The notes: generated from the letters alone by a model not told the origin. Positions 1-13,489 are shown, numbered from the stretch's first letter. The stretch: DNA of 64,000 bases from Vespula vulgaris (GCF_905475345.1 NC_066591.1:2526501-2590500), one strand, 5' to 3'. Numbers and translations: made by a program.

Positions 1-103
1 TTTTTCTTACTTTCTCCCTCTTTAACGATAAAAAGTTTTAGTTCATAGTTTCGACACGACGACACTTTTCTTTCAGTTCTTTTTTTATCTTCTCTTTTCT
101 CTT

Positions 104-157
<54 letters not shown>

Positions 158-387
158 ACTCTCTATCTCTCTTTTTCTTTGACTCTTTATCTTCTCGTTG
201 AAATATTTATTATATTATTTCTATCCTTTCGAACGCAATAAATTTGAAATCTGTCCGGGCGAGACAATTTTTCTTTCATTTCTTTACAACGTAAAAATGA
301 AAAATTACAAGTGGACGGATTAAATTCGAGACGATAAGAAATTTTGGAGACGAAACAGATATCGTTAATTATCGCGTTTGTTTGCAG
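1..387 (+). other. 3' end of an upstream intron
   Basis: This is non-coding sequence leading into exon A. It carries a long CT microsatellite and T-rich runs, and ends in a 3' splice site: a short T-rich stretch followed by CAG at 385-387. The exon A frame, read upstream, stays open only to a TGA at 298-300 and has no ATG between that stop and the acceptor. Exon A therefore needs an upstream coding exon outside the window. I see no promoter or gene here. Confidence 0.6.
107..153. repeat. (CT)n microsatellite
   Basis: A nearly pure CT dinucleotide run of about 46 bases, followed by imperfect CT/CA. It lies in the upstream intron, 235 bases before exon A. Confidence 0.95.
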
Positions 388-576
388 TGGCCAACGTGGT
401 TCTTCCGGCCTGATTTACCTCTCGCTTCGACTCTGCCTACCAGTCACGTTGCAAATTCTAGCAACGTCAGCAGTTCGAACGTTTTGTCATCTAGATCTCA
501 TCAGGATGTTCAAAAGGGATCGGAGAATCCTTACAGTAACAATAGGATTCATGGACAAACGCCGACTATCTGTACG
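388..576 (+). CDS. Internal exon A of a basonuclin-like zinc-finger gene (Ser/Asn-rich segment)
   Basis: The exon is 189 bases (63 codons), entered and left in phase 0. It is bounded by an acceptor ending TTTGCAG and a perfect donor, GTGAGT, at 577-582. The frame starting TGG CCA ACG is open throughout. It encodes a segment rich in Ser, Asn, Thr, Pro and His, beginning WPTWFFRPDLPL and ending HGQTPTICT. No domain is visible, so it is probably disordered N-terminal sequence. A second frame (AGT GGC CAA) is also open but looks less protein-like and would not match the phase of exon B; the third frame has an early stop. The gene assignment rests on strand, phase match and the lack of any better coding exon before exon B. 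It could instead belong to an alternative 5' isoform or, less likely, another gene. The start codon is outside the window. Confidence 0.62.
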
Positions 577-1209
577 GTGAGTCGTTTTTAAATATCTATA
601 ATAATATCTATAATATTTCGATGTTCGTTCAATCTTTATGAAAAAAAAAAAAAAAAGAAAATACATCTTGATTTTTCTCCTATGCTCTCAAACGAATTTA
701 TCCTTACAATAAGTGAACAATTAATATGCATAGTCGAGAAATATAATTAACCTATTATTAGAAAATATTAGACTAAGTTAACTTTCTACGTCTAACCAGA
801 AACAACATGGTACAGAAACGTACGAGCCGGCACTTGTGTCAAGGTAGCGAACCTGATTACTTTTGCTAGGCTCAACCCGAAACGGGTGACTCTCTTTTCT
901 GGCCCGGTCGATATCCAATTTACAGTTTTGTCACAATCGTATTACCTCGTTTCTTGGAAAAAGTGAGGGAAAGTAGGAATTGCGGAGACTCAATTGCGTC
1001 GACGTGAATCGAACGAAAGACGTACTTACATACCTTCTGTCCTTGTTATGTTTCAAAACGATCAAACTGTTCGAGCGCACGTGTCTCCTTTAAATGAAAG
1101 ACTCTTCGGTTTTTCTTCTTCGTTAAATACAGGAAACATTAGAGCGAGTGAGATAGAGAGATAACAAACAAAGTATAGATAATGATTATTCCGTATATAT
1201 TATACGTCG

Positions 1210-1347
1210 TACGTATTTCGTAGACCTTACTAAACTATATTGAAAGAAGCAAAACATATTTATTGTTCTATATAATTCTACGTATTTCATACACCTCACT
1301 GAACTATATCGAAAAAAGAAAAACATATTTATTGTTCTATACAATCT
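1210..1347. repeat. Diverged tandem duplication, 69-bp period
   Basis: Two adjacent copies share TACGTATTTC near their start and AAAACATATTTATTGTTCTA near their end. The shared words are offset by exactly 69 bases (1210 to 1279, 1251 to 1320). The copies differ by scattered substitutions, so the duplication is not recent. Confidence 0.85.
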
Positions 1348-1972
1348 CGATCGTAGATGTTCTCAATGATGATCTCAATGTTTACGTTTCTTTCATATTT
1401 CGATCTTCGTATTCTCGTTTAGCTCATTAGTCGTAGGTACGTCGTAGAAGAATCAACGTCGTTCGAAGATCGAAGCCCAACGATAAATTTTAACTTTACT
1501 TTTATACTTTTCCTTTCGATGTAAGTAATTTTTAATTATTATAATTCTTTTATTAAGCAGCACATAATTATATCTTAAATGATTAATGTATATACCTTAT
1601 ATACGTGTGTATATATATGTATGTATAACCAAGATTAGAGTGGTAATTGGATAAAAATCCAATAAGTTCCATCGATTCTTTCGTCTTCTTCTTCTTCTTC
1701 TTATTATTATTATTATTTCAACAATTATTATTTTATCGTGATAATTGTTACGTAAGAATATTTATGATCACGCGATAAATCTTATTGTTACAATCTAACC
1801 GACGTATCGTATTAAACGAAAGTTTCTTTAGACAGGAGAATGGATTGTCCTTTGTCTAATCGCATTCTATTCTTGACTAGATCGATCGATTGACAATTTT
1901 TCTGCGTAATTTCATCGAATAAAAAAAGGAAAAATTATTTTGAACGTTACGATCTCAATCGTTTCTTTCTTC

Positions 1973-2005
<33 letters not shown>

Positions 2006-2402
2006 AATACGAATCGACACAGGACCTCTGCTTTATTTCTTATTCTATCTGTCTCTCTCTTTCTCTTTCTTTCTCTTTCTTTCTCACCGTTTTAGAAGAA
2101 CTCGACAATAATGCGTGCGTGCCCGAATGTAATTGAACGCCGTTATACTCCCTTTATTTCCCTTCGTTTCGTTTTTTTACGAGCGAAAACGGGAAACGAC
2201 GATTGCTAGCGACTATTTTTATTTTTCCACGTAACTGTCTAACATCGTATCCAGGATACGCATATGGATACTTACGCTTATGATCGTAAGAGATAGCAAT
2301 ATTTATCGGTTGAATTATTGTGTAACGGAATTTTTCACCCAAGAAGCTACAATATTGATATTTTTTTTTCTCCATTTATATATATGTACGTACTAGTACG
2401 TG

Positions 2403-2407
<5 letters not shown>

Positions 2408-2451
<44 letters not shown>
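2408..2451. repeat. (TA)n microsatellite
   Basis: A pure TA run of 44 bases. It is self-complementary and able to extrude as a hairpin. Confidence 0.95.
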
Positions 2452-2455
<4 letters not shown>

Positions 2456-3349
2456 TGAAAGATTAATTTCTTGGATCGAGCAGATTAAGATTTCGTAGCG
2501 TTTTTTCTTTTTTTTTTTTTTTTATAAAGGAGAGACGATGATTGAGTAACGTCGAATCTCGTTGAGATTCAAAGCACACTAGCGCAACCTTAATGATCAT
2601 GGATGATGTTAATAATAGTAGTTTCAGTGATTGCTCTGCGACCAATTTCACGGCCACTCGGTTTTTTTTTTTTTTTCTTTTTTTTTTTGTCTTCTAACGT
2701 ATCTCGATGATCACTACACATGTTAGTTCGTATTTATACGTATATGCGTACATACATATGTATGTAACATACAGTTGGAAGAAAGAGTGAGAGAGAAAGA
2801 CAAAGCTACCGATGGAAACGGCAAACGACTGGGACGTTTAATAACGACAGAGAACAGCACTGAAATTCAACCATAAAATCATTAATCGCATCGTTTACCC
2901 GCTTACGATTTACCGAGCAACGAGGAAGTAGCTAGCTAAAGGGAGGAGCCAAGAAAAGGCCACACAACGACGAACGGTGACCAACCGTTAATGATGACGA
3001 ATGATCTACTTTTTCTCTTTATAAAATAAATTTTTAAGAAAAAGGAGAAGAAAAGAAAATAACAGATAAATTCGCGGATAAGAACTCGTACTTTATAAAT
3101 ATTGCCGTTTGTTTTTCTTTACGGTTAATTGTTTGTAGAGGATAATTTAATCAAATTTATCAATCGATAGTCTCTTCCGACTAGTCATTGAAATTCACGA
3201 AATTAAAATTCATTCGAAATCTTGTATATTTCTTTTTACTATTATTATCTTTTTGTTTTTTTATTTCAAAAATAGACGAGCTTGTCGGGTCTTACTTTTT
3301 AACTTCTTCTTCTTTAATTTTAACAAATTTGCTTTTAATTAAAAGAAAA

Positions 3350-3548
3350 TATTTTTTCTTCTTCTTTTTACAGAGACGTCAACGGTATACTGCACTTTCG
3401 AATCGTTAATTATTTATTCCAACGTTATTATTTTTTATTTAAGAAAAATATATAATTTTTTTTTCCTTCTTCTTTTCTTTTCTTTTTATCTTATATATAT
3501 AAATGTCAACGAAATATTATACTTTCGAATAGTTAATTTGTTCGAACG
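3350..3548. repeat. Diverged tandem duplication, 127-bp offset
   Basis: The segment after 3378 (GTCAAC...ACTTTCGAATCGTTAATT) recurs from 3505 (GTCAAC...ACTTTCGAATAGTTAATT), and each copy is followed by an AACGTT word. T-rich stretches precede both copies. The resemblance is imperfect with small indels. Confidence 0.65.
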
Positions 3549-3969
3549 TTCTTAGAGATACGAATCGACCTTAATTCATACGACTACCTAGCTGAATTGA
3601 TCTCGTTCGCGAGTGTGCCACGACGACGTTCTCGCTAAAATTAGCGTGAACGAGAGTGCACGCGCTCGAGTAGAGCAAACGCTGCACGCTTCTACCTAAG
3701 AGAGAAAGAGAGAAATGCATTTCTTTTTTCGTTTGATTTTGTAAAAATACGATATGGAAAATTTTCCGCTTGAACGAATTGGATTACTCTAATATTTAAA
3801 TTTCTCACGTGATTCGTCACGCGAATCGTCATTTTGTATGATATAAGTGTTTTAATTATAAGTGTTTTAACGATTTGCTATTTCTTTTTCTTTTTTTTTT
3901 TTACATACTTATTCATTAAACACTCACAAGCGATCAGAGGATTTGTTTTGTTAAAAAATTTAACGGTAT

Positions 3970-4142
3970 AAAATGATAAAGTTTCTGCTTCGATAAATAC
4001 CTGCTATATATTTTATGTTGCAATATAAGAAAATAAATTGTTTTTTTTTCTTCTATTTTTTTCTCCCTTTCGTTTCCTTCAATTTTCATGATAGTAAATG
4101 ATCTCAATTTTCTGCTTCGATAAATATACCCTATATATTTGC
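3970..4142. repeat. Second diverged duplication with 127-bp offset
   Basis: TCTGCTTCGATAAATA at 3984 recurs at 4111. Both copies are preceded by an AAATGAT word and followed by CTATATATTT. The offset is again 127 bases. Confidence 0.6.
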
Positions 4143-4282
4143 AATTCTTTTTCTTTTCTTCTAACGAAGGGTAGAGATTTCTGAAAAAATATCTCTAAAT
4201 TACATTGACCAATAAATCTCGTCAATTATCGTTAAAATTCATTTACACAGATACACATATAATAGTTATTGTAAAGAGAGAG

Positions 4283-4313
<31 letters not shown>

Positions 4314-7300
4314 AAAAATTAGAAACAAATCGATTTATTTTTGCGTAATAACAAATAAAATTCTAAGATGTCTCAAATTCGAGGACGAAACGAATCGAAC
4401 CGACTTTTTTTTTCTTTTCCTTTTTTTCCTTTTTTTCGAGAGCATCACACGTAACTCTACGTCACTTCACGAAGTTCGTTTCGTACGAACACGGAACTAC
4501 CGTAATCCTTCCTCGATGATGGGACAATGGCTACCATTGGTCGCAAATGAGACGGACAAGCGACTCGTTATTAGTTATTCGACTGGTCACCGACAAAAAA
4601 GCCAATAATTTCACCGGTGGCGGCTCTAACGACGAGAGAAGCGACAAAAAGCTCAATCTATCAAATTGTCACTGGCCTTTCTATTTCATAGCTCCCCGCC
4701 ATCCTAATAAGCAATCTTCTTCAAGAAAGAAAGAGCGAGAAAGAAAAAGAGAGAGAGAGAGAGAGAGACAGACCGTATACCGTAAACCGACATCCAGCAG
4801 CTGAATGGGTTCCGGCCGGTACTGACTACCGATTGCCGACTCCGATCACAGGGCCGCTTCTATCTTTTTCTCTTTACGATCTATTCTAAAAAATATTTGA
4901 ATCTATCCATTTTAAACTTAAGTTCGTATGCGCTAAGATAATTTGATATAAGTATTCCGGAAACTACGAATCTTCTTCGCACGATAATTAAATTCGATCA
5001 GAAAAATAATTTCGAAGATAATTTAATGACTTGCGATATTAAAAGGTTTATGATAGCAACGTTTTTCTTTTCTTCTTTTTTTTTTGTTTCTCTTTCGAGA
5101 AGACAATTATTGTTATGAATTAATAGATAGAAATTAATTTTATTCGTATTTATTGGCGATAAATATTTCAGTATAAATCGGTCCCTGTCTGTAGAAAACT
5201 GTCCTTCGGAATACACACCGACCACGAGCCAGACGATCAGTACGACTACCGTATTTTCTTGTAATGATTCGTAGTGTAAGGATGGACATCGTACCGGTAG
5301 TTAATAATTCCTTGATGTCGTCCTTTTGTTTTCGACGACATATATTCATAGGAACGTGTCTTTTAGCAATCGTAGTCAGCGTCACGTTACATAAAACGAC
5401 ATTTCATTTACTTAAGACACTTTATCGGAGGCTCGTTAATTATTTCCGAGAAATGAGAAGACGACGAAAAACGAATTAACGAGCTTTCGATCGGAAATGA
5501 TTGATTGTACGACACTTTCGGTTGGATTCGTTCGCGATACTTAATGATTTATCGTCTCGAAAATGTTAATGCCGCGCAGCTAATTGCTTGGGAAGAAACG
5601 ATCAAGAGAAAGATAACGTGCACTTAATAGAAGAAAAAAGAAAAAAAATGAAAGAGAGAGAGAGAGAGAGAGAGAGTCTCAGTGACCTTTCGTACCACCT
5701 TCGGGGCTAGATCGTGCCGAATGTGAGCATCGATGAGTCATTCTTTACGTGCCAAAGTATATTTTCAACGCTGACATCACGCGTAATCCTGTTGATCAAG
5801 TTCAACGTCGATCGATGTTGAACGCGTATAGGCAAGGTAATTAGCCCGTCGAGGAAATTGTTATACGTATTATCTCGATTAACGAGATTCTAACATTGTA
5901 CTTGAATATCCTGAACGAATTCACAATCTGAAAAGAGATGAAACTAAGGTTCTTTCTTAATGAAATTTATCATCGACCTATTAATCGAATTGTTAAATTG
6001 TTAGATTCTTTCGTCGACGGTATCGTCGTGTTATAGAATTTTTGAAAAAATTGAGTTAACCAATTAAAAACAAAAAAAAAGAAGAAGAAAAAGAAGAAGA
6101 AAAGAAGAAACAGGAACGATCTCTTTTAATAACGTAGAATTTACGTAAGTAATCTGAAAGTAACGATTCAGCAAACACAGCTAGGTAACTATAATAGTTG
6201 CACTGAAGGAAGATCATGTAAGGGGTAATAAAATAATCTGGACTTACGATTACGCGACATTCTTGCGACATATTTGGCCGAACGTTATCGCGAGTATTTC
6301 AAGGTTAGTGAAGGGCGCATAAATGGAAGACCGGAGTCCAAGCGGGATGTTGTAGTTAAATCCGAAGTAGGACGGACGTAAGGGGTTTACGGGCTTTGGA
6401 CATCAAGATGAGGTGGTCGCGGATCGTTAGCAGGTCCGTTTTTACTCGGACTTCTCGTCCTCCCCCTTCTCGTTCGTGATCCTCCCTCTTCTCGTACCTT
6501 TGACTTGGCTCGTAAGCACGTGGAAAGCCGAGCTGATTGCGAGCTGGCCTCCTACCCAGATCCATGCCTGAGTTACTCGGTTTTACGAGCGTTGCGTGTG
6601 GTCGCGCGTTGGAAACTGGTCACTTTCCGGTAGGATATTTTAAATTTAAACGTCCCCGCCAAATAGGCTCCCCATTGGGCGCGATATATCGGATTCCACT
6701 TTCGCGGTTTCCTTGCGTTAACTTCGATATATGTATTAATGAAATGAGCTTTATCAAAAGAAATCAGTTTAATGTTATATATATCCATATACACCATTCG
6801 TGTGTGTATAAGACATATTTTTATTACTAACTAGAATATTCATTTGATTTGATTTTTTACCCGAAACGAATTAGATATCGAAGAAATCAAAAAAATATTT
6901 AGAAAGGAAAGAGACTTAAAAATGTCTAGGTAGCTACTGTTAATACCTCATTGAACTATCTGAAATAAATATGTACGAGTCTCATGGTGGTCTGAATTTA
7001 TATTACGTCATTATAAACCAATCTAAATTATGTAAACTTCATAAAAATGATCTTAGCACAGTGAGAACGGGTTTGCCCGATATGAAACTGGGATACGCGT
7101 ACGTACATATCTACGTATCGACGTGTTTACCAGCTGCCGCGGTAAGCTGAAAGAATGTGGTTTTGCTCGTCTCGGCTTAGCGAAGGTATTTGCTTTATGC
7201 CGAACTTCTCTTGCGTGAAACATTAAAATAACGTATGAACTTGATTTCGAAGCAGCTATTACAGACTTTTGTCCTTACTATTTGCCGATCGAATCTCATT

Positions 7301-8684
7301 ATGCCCCGTGTCCAATCAGAAAGTAGTCCTATCTGTGTATTGTAAGACGTAAGATAAAAAAAGTTGACAGTGAGTTCTTGTATTCAAAAAAAAAAAAAAG
7401 AAGAAGAAAAGATATTAATAAAAAAAAGGAGAGAGAGAAAGAAAAGAAAAAAGGTTAGACGGATTCGTCGATATTCGATGGATTATTCACGGAAATACAA
7501 TCCAAAATATATTTGAAATGATAAATTTCTTTTTAGCTGAGGTAATGTCATTGATAAAGCTTATAAAATTTTGTTCGAAAAGAGAAAATTTGAATAAAGT
7601 CACGCAATCGATTTCGGGCAATTTTGGTAGTAAAATCGGTTTTGGCAACGTACCTATTGTACCTACGTACATCACCGAAACGTGCTACGTATTATTAATG
7701 GTGTCACGTATGGTGGAACGTATGCACACCGTCTCATCATGGACAATAACCCAAGGCATTGTGCGATCGGAGATTGCGTAAGATCGGGGCCATTCTTTCG
7801 TTAATCGGAAATAATCATACGTTTTAAGGATACGAAATTACAGTCTCGTAAAATAGCCATGACCGATCGCACAATAAATATGATAAATTAATACGCCGCT
7901 CTTTAAAGAGGGAACCACTTTTCTCTTATAGGGCCGTAATAAAAGCTGTTTACATGCGCGGTTATAAATATATTACGAAGTCGAAGTAGGCCAAATACGT
8001 ACGTGGTATTTTAATACTCGTGCATTTTCTGTCCACGTAAATTTTCTTTCTCTCTTTCTCTCTTTCCTCTCTTATCCAAGAATCCTTTTGGAAACTTGTA
8101 CTTTCCGTACGATTACGAATCCTTACCCGTTATTTGAGAAGCCCGAAACGAATGTACAATTTTCTTTTAATTTCGGCCAAACTCTTAAATCCTTTCGTTT
8201 ATCTTCTCTCTTGATTTTTCGGAATGACGGCGAAGACGGTTTCGAAATTTCAAGATACGGTCGTTCAAGAGGCCAACGTAGCCAAGAAAAAGACTTCGTA
8301 GAAGAGAAGAAGACAAGAAAAGAAGAAGAAGAAGAAGAAGAAGAAGGAAGAGAAGCAAGAAAAGGAGAAGAAGGTAGAGTAAGGGATTAGGTCGTGGGGG
8401 TTGGGAAGGTGAAGTAGTCGGGGGTGGTAAAACGGGAGGAGGAACATCTGCGCCCTTAATTATTTTACAGATTTAGTAGATCGTTATGGCTTGTAAAATT
8501 ACTTCCAATTTCACGCCCTTAAACTTATTTTATCCGCGCGTTAGCTGCCTATCGGTGCATCGCCGCAAAAGCTTTCGAAGGATATTGGGCATCCTTCGTG
8601 GCTAAATTAATGGCCCCTTGTTTATGACTGCATCGACACGCAACGATTCCGTCTCGGATTCCCGTATATACGATGGATAATATG

Positions 8685-8686
<2 letters not shown>

Positions 8687-8727
<41 letters not shown>
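8687..8727. repeat. (TC)n microsatellite
   Basis: A pure TC run of 41 bases. Confidence 0.95.
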
Positions 8728-8731
<4 letters not shown>

Positions 8732-9478
8732 GCTTCTTCTTTTTTTTCCTCTTCTCCATCATCTGTTTCTCGATACTACGATCAAAATTCATCGTTAAAA
8801 TTTAGGAATGTTATATTTTTCAACCCTTTTATCATCTACGCTCCGTTTTTACGATAAATTAATTTATTGTATTTACGAATATACACACGCGGTGGCATAT
8901 AGAAACGTATAGGAGTATGAGAGAGTTAGTAAATCGTTGCCGACATTCGTCATATTCTTTTTTCTACCCGATATCGATATTTAATCGATTAGATTTTCTT
9001 GAAGCGAGTCGCGTTCCTCGAAGTGATCTTGTGCAAGAAGAAATTAAGAACGACGACTGTAATAAGGAGTGTAAGTAATATCGGCTCGGGAAAAAAGAAA
9101 AGATTAAGAGAAAAAAGGAAAAGAAAAGAAATGAAAAAAGAAATCGAGAAAATGTACAATTTCATTGGTGGCAGTGTTGCACGACTAATTTTTCTTCGAT
9201 GTCGTGTTATTTTATAAATGTGTCCGTCCTTTAACATATCCACACACACACACACATACATACATACATATCTACAGACTCGTAGCATAGAAACAATCAA
9301 ACTAAGGAGATTATACTACGCAGCAACCAACGAGTAACTACAATGTAAGAAAGAATCGTAATCGTCGTTGCGTAACGCTGATGCGAGACTAAGCCGCGTC
9401 GTGCTCTTGTCATCTAATTTAATGCTAATCATGGAAGATAGAATCTCGCGATCCGTTCTACTCGTCATCTCCGTCATC

Positions 9479-9492
9479 CTCGTCGTCGTCGT

Positions 9493-9525
<33 letters not shown>

Positions 9526-9540
9526 CGTTGTCTTCTTCTT
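9479..9540. repeat. (CGT)n trinucleotide block
   Basis: A CGT repeat with CAT, GGT and GTT interruptions, grading into CTT. On the minus strand it reads as a Thr run, which is a translation artefact of the repeat. Confidence 0.9.
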
Positions 9541-10523
9541 CTAATCGTGACAACTCGTTTATGTATAATCCTTCAGAAGCACGGAGACGACTAGTCTCAC
9601 ATCTCCATATATACTTCTTCCCCTTTTATTAACATCGTGCATTTTAAATGAATACCGTGGGAACAAGAGCGCAATTCTAATTACCACGAGTGTTGTTACC
9701 ACACCTTTGTTCGTCAAAAACATGAGCGCAAAACTTTTATGCGTGATACTTTCGTGAATTTGTCGTTCTATAATATTTTTCTCGAGTGATTATAAATAAG
9801 TATTTTCGTTAATAATTCTTTACTCCTGCGAATGTTCGTACAAATTATATCGAACAAGAAAAAAAAAAGGAAAGAAAAAAAAAGGAAAAGAAACGGAGGA
9901 AGAAGATACTCGGATCAACGAAAGAGATTATTTTATTTTCTATTAACAAGAAACATAGACTCGATCTTGGATAATAAAATTCACGAAGGCGTATTGTTCG
10001 AGTATCATCTCGAAACCGATGTTCACGGTTTGAAACGATAAAAGGCTATCGATTCGTCATCGCGCAATCTGATAGAATTAAAAAGAAAATAGAAAATATA
10101 TATACACGTATACATAAGCTTACATATATATGTAATTACGATCGTTTGAAAGATTTCGCGAGTCCGCGATACGTTTCACGAAGAATATTCGTTCGAACGA
10201 GGTTAAACATATCGAGATAAATCTACTTACATGTATCTATACATACGTACATATCTACATGCATACGTACATACGTGCATAGATAGATAAAGATTTTACG
10301 CGAAACACTAGGACAGAATCGGAATCGAAAATCGACGAGGGGAATTATCCTCGCGAATAGCGACGCGCGACTACCGGATGCTGAGAGTCGGGGCACGAAT
10401 CACTGTAATTTAATAAATTGCGATAGCTGCCGTCCCGGGGCAAATTGTAGCATAATCATTCATTAGTAGGTCGTGACTTAGCGTCGGTACTCGCTAACGT
10501 GAGTTAGTGTGCGTTCCTATCGA

Positions 10524-10527
<4 letters not shown>

Positions 10528-10570
<43 letters not shown>

Positions 10571-10696
10571 TTATTTACGTGTATATAAACGAAAGAGAGA
10601 GATAGAGCTAGGCTATAGACTTTATCTGAAGCTCTTCTCTCATCGATGCGGTTGACCGACTCTTATACACGTTTTCTCTCTTTCTCTCTTTCTCTT

Positions 10697-10731
<35 letters not shown>
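10528..10731. repeat. Two (CT)n runs with CT-rich surroundings
   Basis: Nearly pure CT runs lie at 10528-10565 and 10700-10731, and a pyrimidine-rich strand continues to about 10770. Confidence 0.9.
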
Positions 10732-10741
<10 letters not shown>

Positions 10742-12074
10742 CTCTTTCTCTTTCTCTCTCTCTTTCTCTTCTTCGAGTCTATACATTTTACTTAGAAACG
10801 ACGTGAAACGATCAAAGAGAAGTCGTAAACTTCTCTCGATTCTTCCCTACGTGGAATCTTAATTCTACGGTGGAACATCTATAGATCATGTAATTACAAG
10901 TGCCACCAGTGTGTCCTCGACTCATTCACCTTCGCACGATCCGACATCGCAAATTCCTCTGAGGACAGTAGGACACCTCGTTGTACCTCCTTCGAGCCTT
11001 CCTTTCCTCTACGGTTCACTTGCAACAAACCTGATAATATTAATGATATCTTTATCTTATCGTATAGTAATGTTATACTCGAAATATACATGTAAAATAT
11101 CATTATTTAACTAACCTCGATATCGTTCTCTCTTTACTTCTTTCTGAAACGATTTATTTGATATTTCACTTAAACGGATTAAAAACTTGTTGAATAATTA
11201 ATTATTCAAGGGACCACACGCGTGGCGAATGTACTACGAAAGGATTTGATCGTCTATTTCTTTTTTTTTTCTTTTGTTTTTTTTATTTACTAGTAAGATA
11301 AAAAGAGAGAAAAAGAGAGATATAAAAAGAGGTAATAATATTGACCACGAATGCCTTTGATCGATGAAATCTCGATCAAGAAATGCCACGTTGTTATTAG
11401 CCTCGCACTAATTTCTCATAATTAGCCTACGTGGTAATGAAGTTATTGCCGGTTCACGTGTAACGAATTACACGTTCTTTTGCATAAAACGCGAGCGGAA
11501 AAGACGGTATAATACGACGTCGTTAAGTGATGATTAACGGAACACGATTCTCTCCATCCTATCGGGCTCGAGCGCGAGTCAACCGATTTCTTCGAATTTT
11601 AATGAAACCCAAAAAAAGAGCACGAAAATTGAGTACTCGATTTCTTTTGCACTCTCTTGATGAGATGCATTAAGAGAAACAAATTTTTCAACGCTCGCCA
11701 CGCAAACTTTTACGAGCTTGATACCAACCGAGAGTCGACGCTTAATTTTTTTTTAAACGAACTATCAAATTTCGTGAATCATCTTCAATTAGCCGCACGA
11801 CTTTTTCTTTTTTCCTTTTCCTTTTTTTTCAAATCGACCGCATTTTTTTCTCTCTCTCTCTACTTTTTTTCTTTTATTTTTTCATCTTTATTAATCTAAA
11901 CGCTAACGAAAACGTTTACTTCGCATTTACCAAATACTATCCAAGATTGTTATTATTATTATAAATAGAAATTATTTTGCGATGAAACGTTAATGAGAAA
12001 ATTCGAAATAGAGAGTTATTGTACTTGTAATATTAATTTACCAAAGAAATGATCCCTATTTCTTACATAAATGT

Positions 12075-12078
<4 letters not shown>

Positions 12079-12115
<37 letters not shown>
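12079..12115. repeat. (AT)n microsatellite
   Basis: A pure AT run of 37 bases. Confidence 0.95.
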
Positions 12116-12118
<3 letters not shown>

Positions 12119-13378
12119 TTCATGGATTAGACGCAATACGATCATTGGATAATAATGCGCTAAAGAAAAAAATTGTTATATGCATTGCATAATCTCGAAA
12201 TTATTCTCGATAAAAGAAAAAAAAAAATTTAATAAATGATCATCGAAGTATTGTTGGAATACGTAAATCATTACGATTAATCACGATGGAATGATCTCTC
12301 GAACGATTCATAGAAAAAAGATCGATAATAATTAGTCGTTTCTAAGATGTTCCAATCGATGAATCGATTTCAGTTCGACGATGCGATAGAAGCTGAGAGA
12401 AGATCGATAAGACCGATCTCTTGATAGCTCAATCTCGACGAGATCGACGTGGATGTTGCCTTTATCCTACAGAAAAACTGGAAGCCCAGGGCTATGGTGG
12501 TCGCGTGAAAAGGGTCTCGGGGTAGGTATACGTCGTCGCTCGAGAAAATTACAGAGTTCATTGTTTCGCATCGGCCCTCTTGACGGAGAGGAGTTTTATA
12601 TTTCACCCAGTCTCGTCCCCTTTTTTTTCTTTTTCGTCTTTTTATTACGGTGCGCGCAGAAATCGGCGGATATACGGTAATATCGCGATCGACGTCTCGA
12701 CGTTTTACGTGTTGGACAAAGGAAAAGAAAAGATAAAGAAAAGAGAAGAGAAGAGGAAAACAATGAAACAAAAACAAAGAAAAAACAAGCAGATAGTATG
12801 AAAGATACTCGAATTAATAATTCGTAACAATTAGCAATTTTTTTGTTTTATCGAGAGATCAATTGAAACGTAACTCGTCGTTGATTCTTTTATTTTCTAT
12901 ATCTATCTATATATTCGATCGACGTGGGTAGGTACTTACTTAGTAGATATATCAATATTCAACATTAACATTAGTTAATTATTTCCTAAAGAATATATAA
13001 ATACGTCAGAGTGAAGTGTTACGTGCATTGAGAAATGAAATATAACGAGGGAAGAAAATTCCAGAGAATAATTTATTCCTTCCAAAACGAATTCAATTAG
13101 CTCGTGAGGGTTAATTATCTGATCTAATGAAACGATAATGAACGTATGAGGTCCTCAATGTAAACTGGCTTACGTCACTCTCTCATTTTCTTCGACAGAG
13201 TTAGCTCGAAAACTCGTTCGTTTTTATGAGCGTGACGAATCGAATCGTCATACGTACTACATACATACGTAAGAACATTTTTCTCGAGTATAATTATCGA
13301 ACGTGGGTTGTCCTTCTCACGTGTAAAAATGCGAGATCACAAAGTTATAGAGCGCAAACTCAGCTGTATACTGTAAAG

Positions 13379-13474
13379 TACTTACTTACTTACTTATTTA
13401 CTTATGCACTTACGTATTCATGCGTGTATATGTAAGTAAGTAACTAAGTAAGTAAATAAGTAAGTAAGTAAGTA
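13379..13474. repeat. Inverted tetranucleotide repeat: (CTTA)n facing (TAAG)n
   Basis: The left arm 13379-13404 is the exact reverse complement of the right arm 13449-13474 (26 bases each), separated by 44 bases. Both arms carry the same interruption (ATTTA on the left, TAAAT on the right). That argues for an inverted duplication rather than two independent microsatellites. The TAAG run continues past the right arm to about 13487. The structure could form a cruciform or a hairpin RNA. Confidence 0.9.
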
Positions 13475-13489
13475 AGTAAGTAAGTATTT

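Larger units (their letters stand above)
583..6300. other. First part of giant intron, no gene seen
   Basis: A+T-rich intronic DNA with T-homopolymers, a TA microsatellite (2408-2451), GA runs (about 4275-4313, 4750-4768 and 5655-5676) and three local tandem duplications listed separately. A 71-codon frame at 5264-5479 contains a hydrophobic stretch, but a frame on the opposite strand overlaps it and there is no family resemblance, so I do not call it a gene. Confidence 0.6.
6301..13200. other. Intron segment, no gene seen
   Basis: This part holds a moderately GC-richer island around 6350-6730, CT microsatellites at 8687-8727, 10528-10565 and 10700-10731, a CGT block near 9480-9540 and a TA run at 12079-12115. 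The open frames here are short or low-complexity (Glu/Lys, Ser/Leu or Arg repeats) and lack splice context, so none is called as a gene. Confidence 0.6.

Noticed and set aside
5264..5479. 71-codon frame with a hydrophobic stretch
   Set aside because: There is no family resemblance, an overlapping minus-strand frame is equally open, and no promoter or splice evidence is present.
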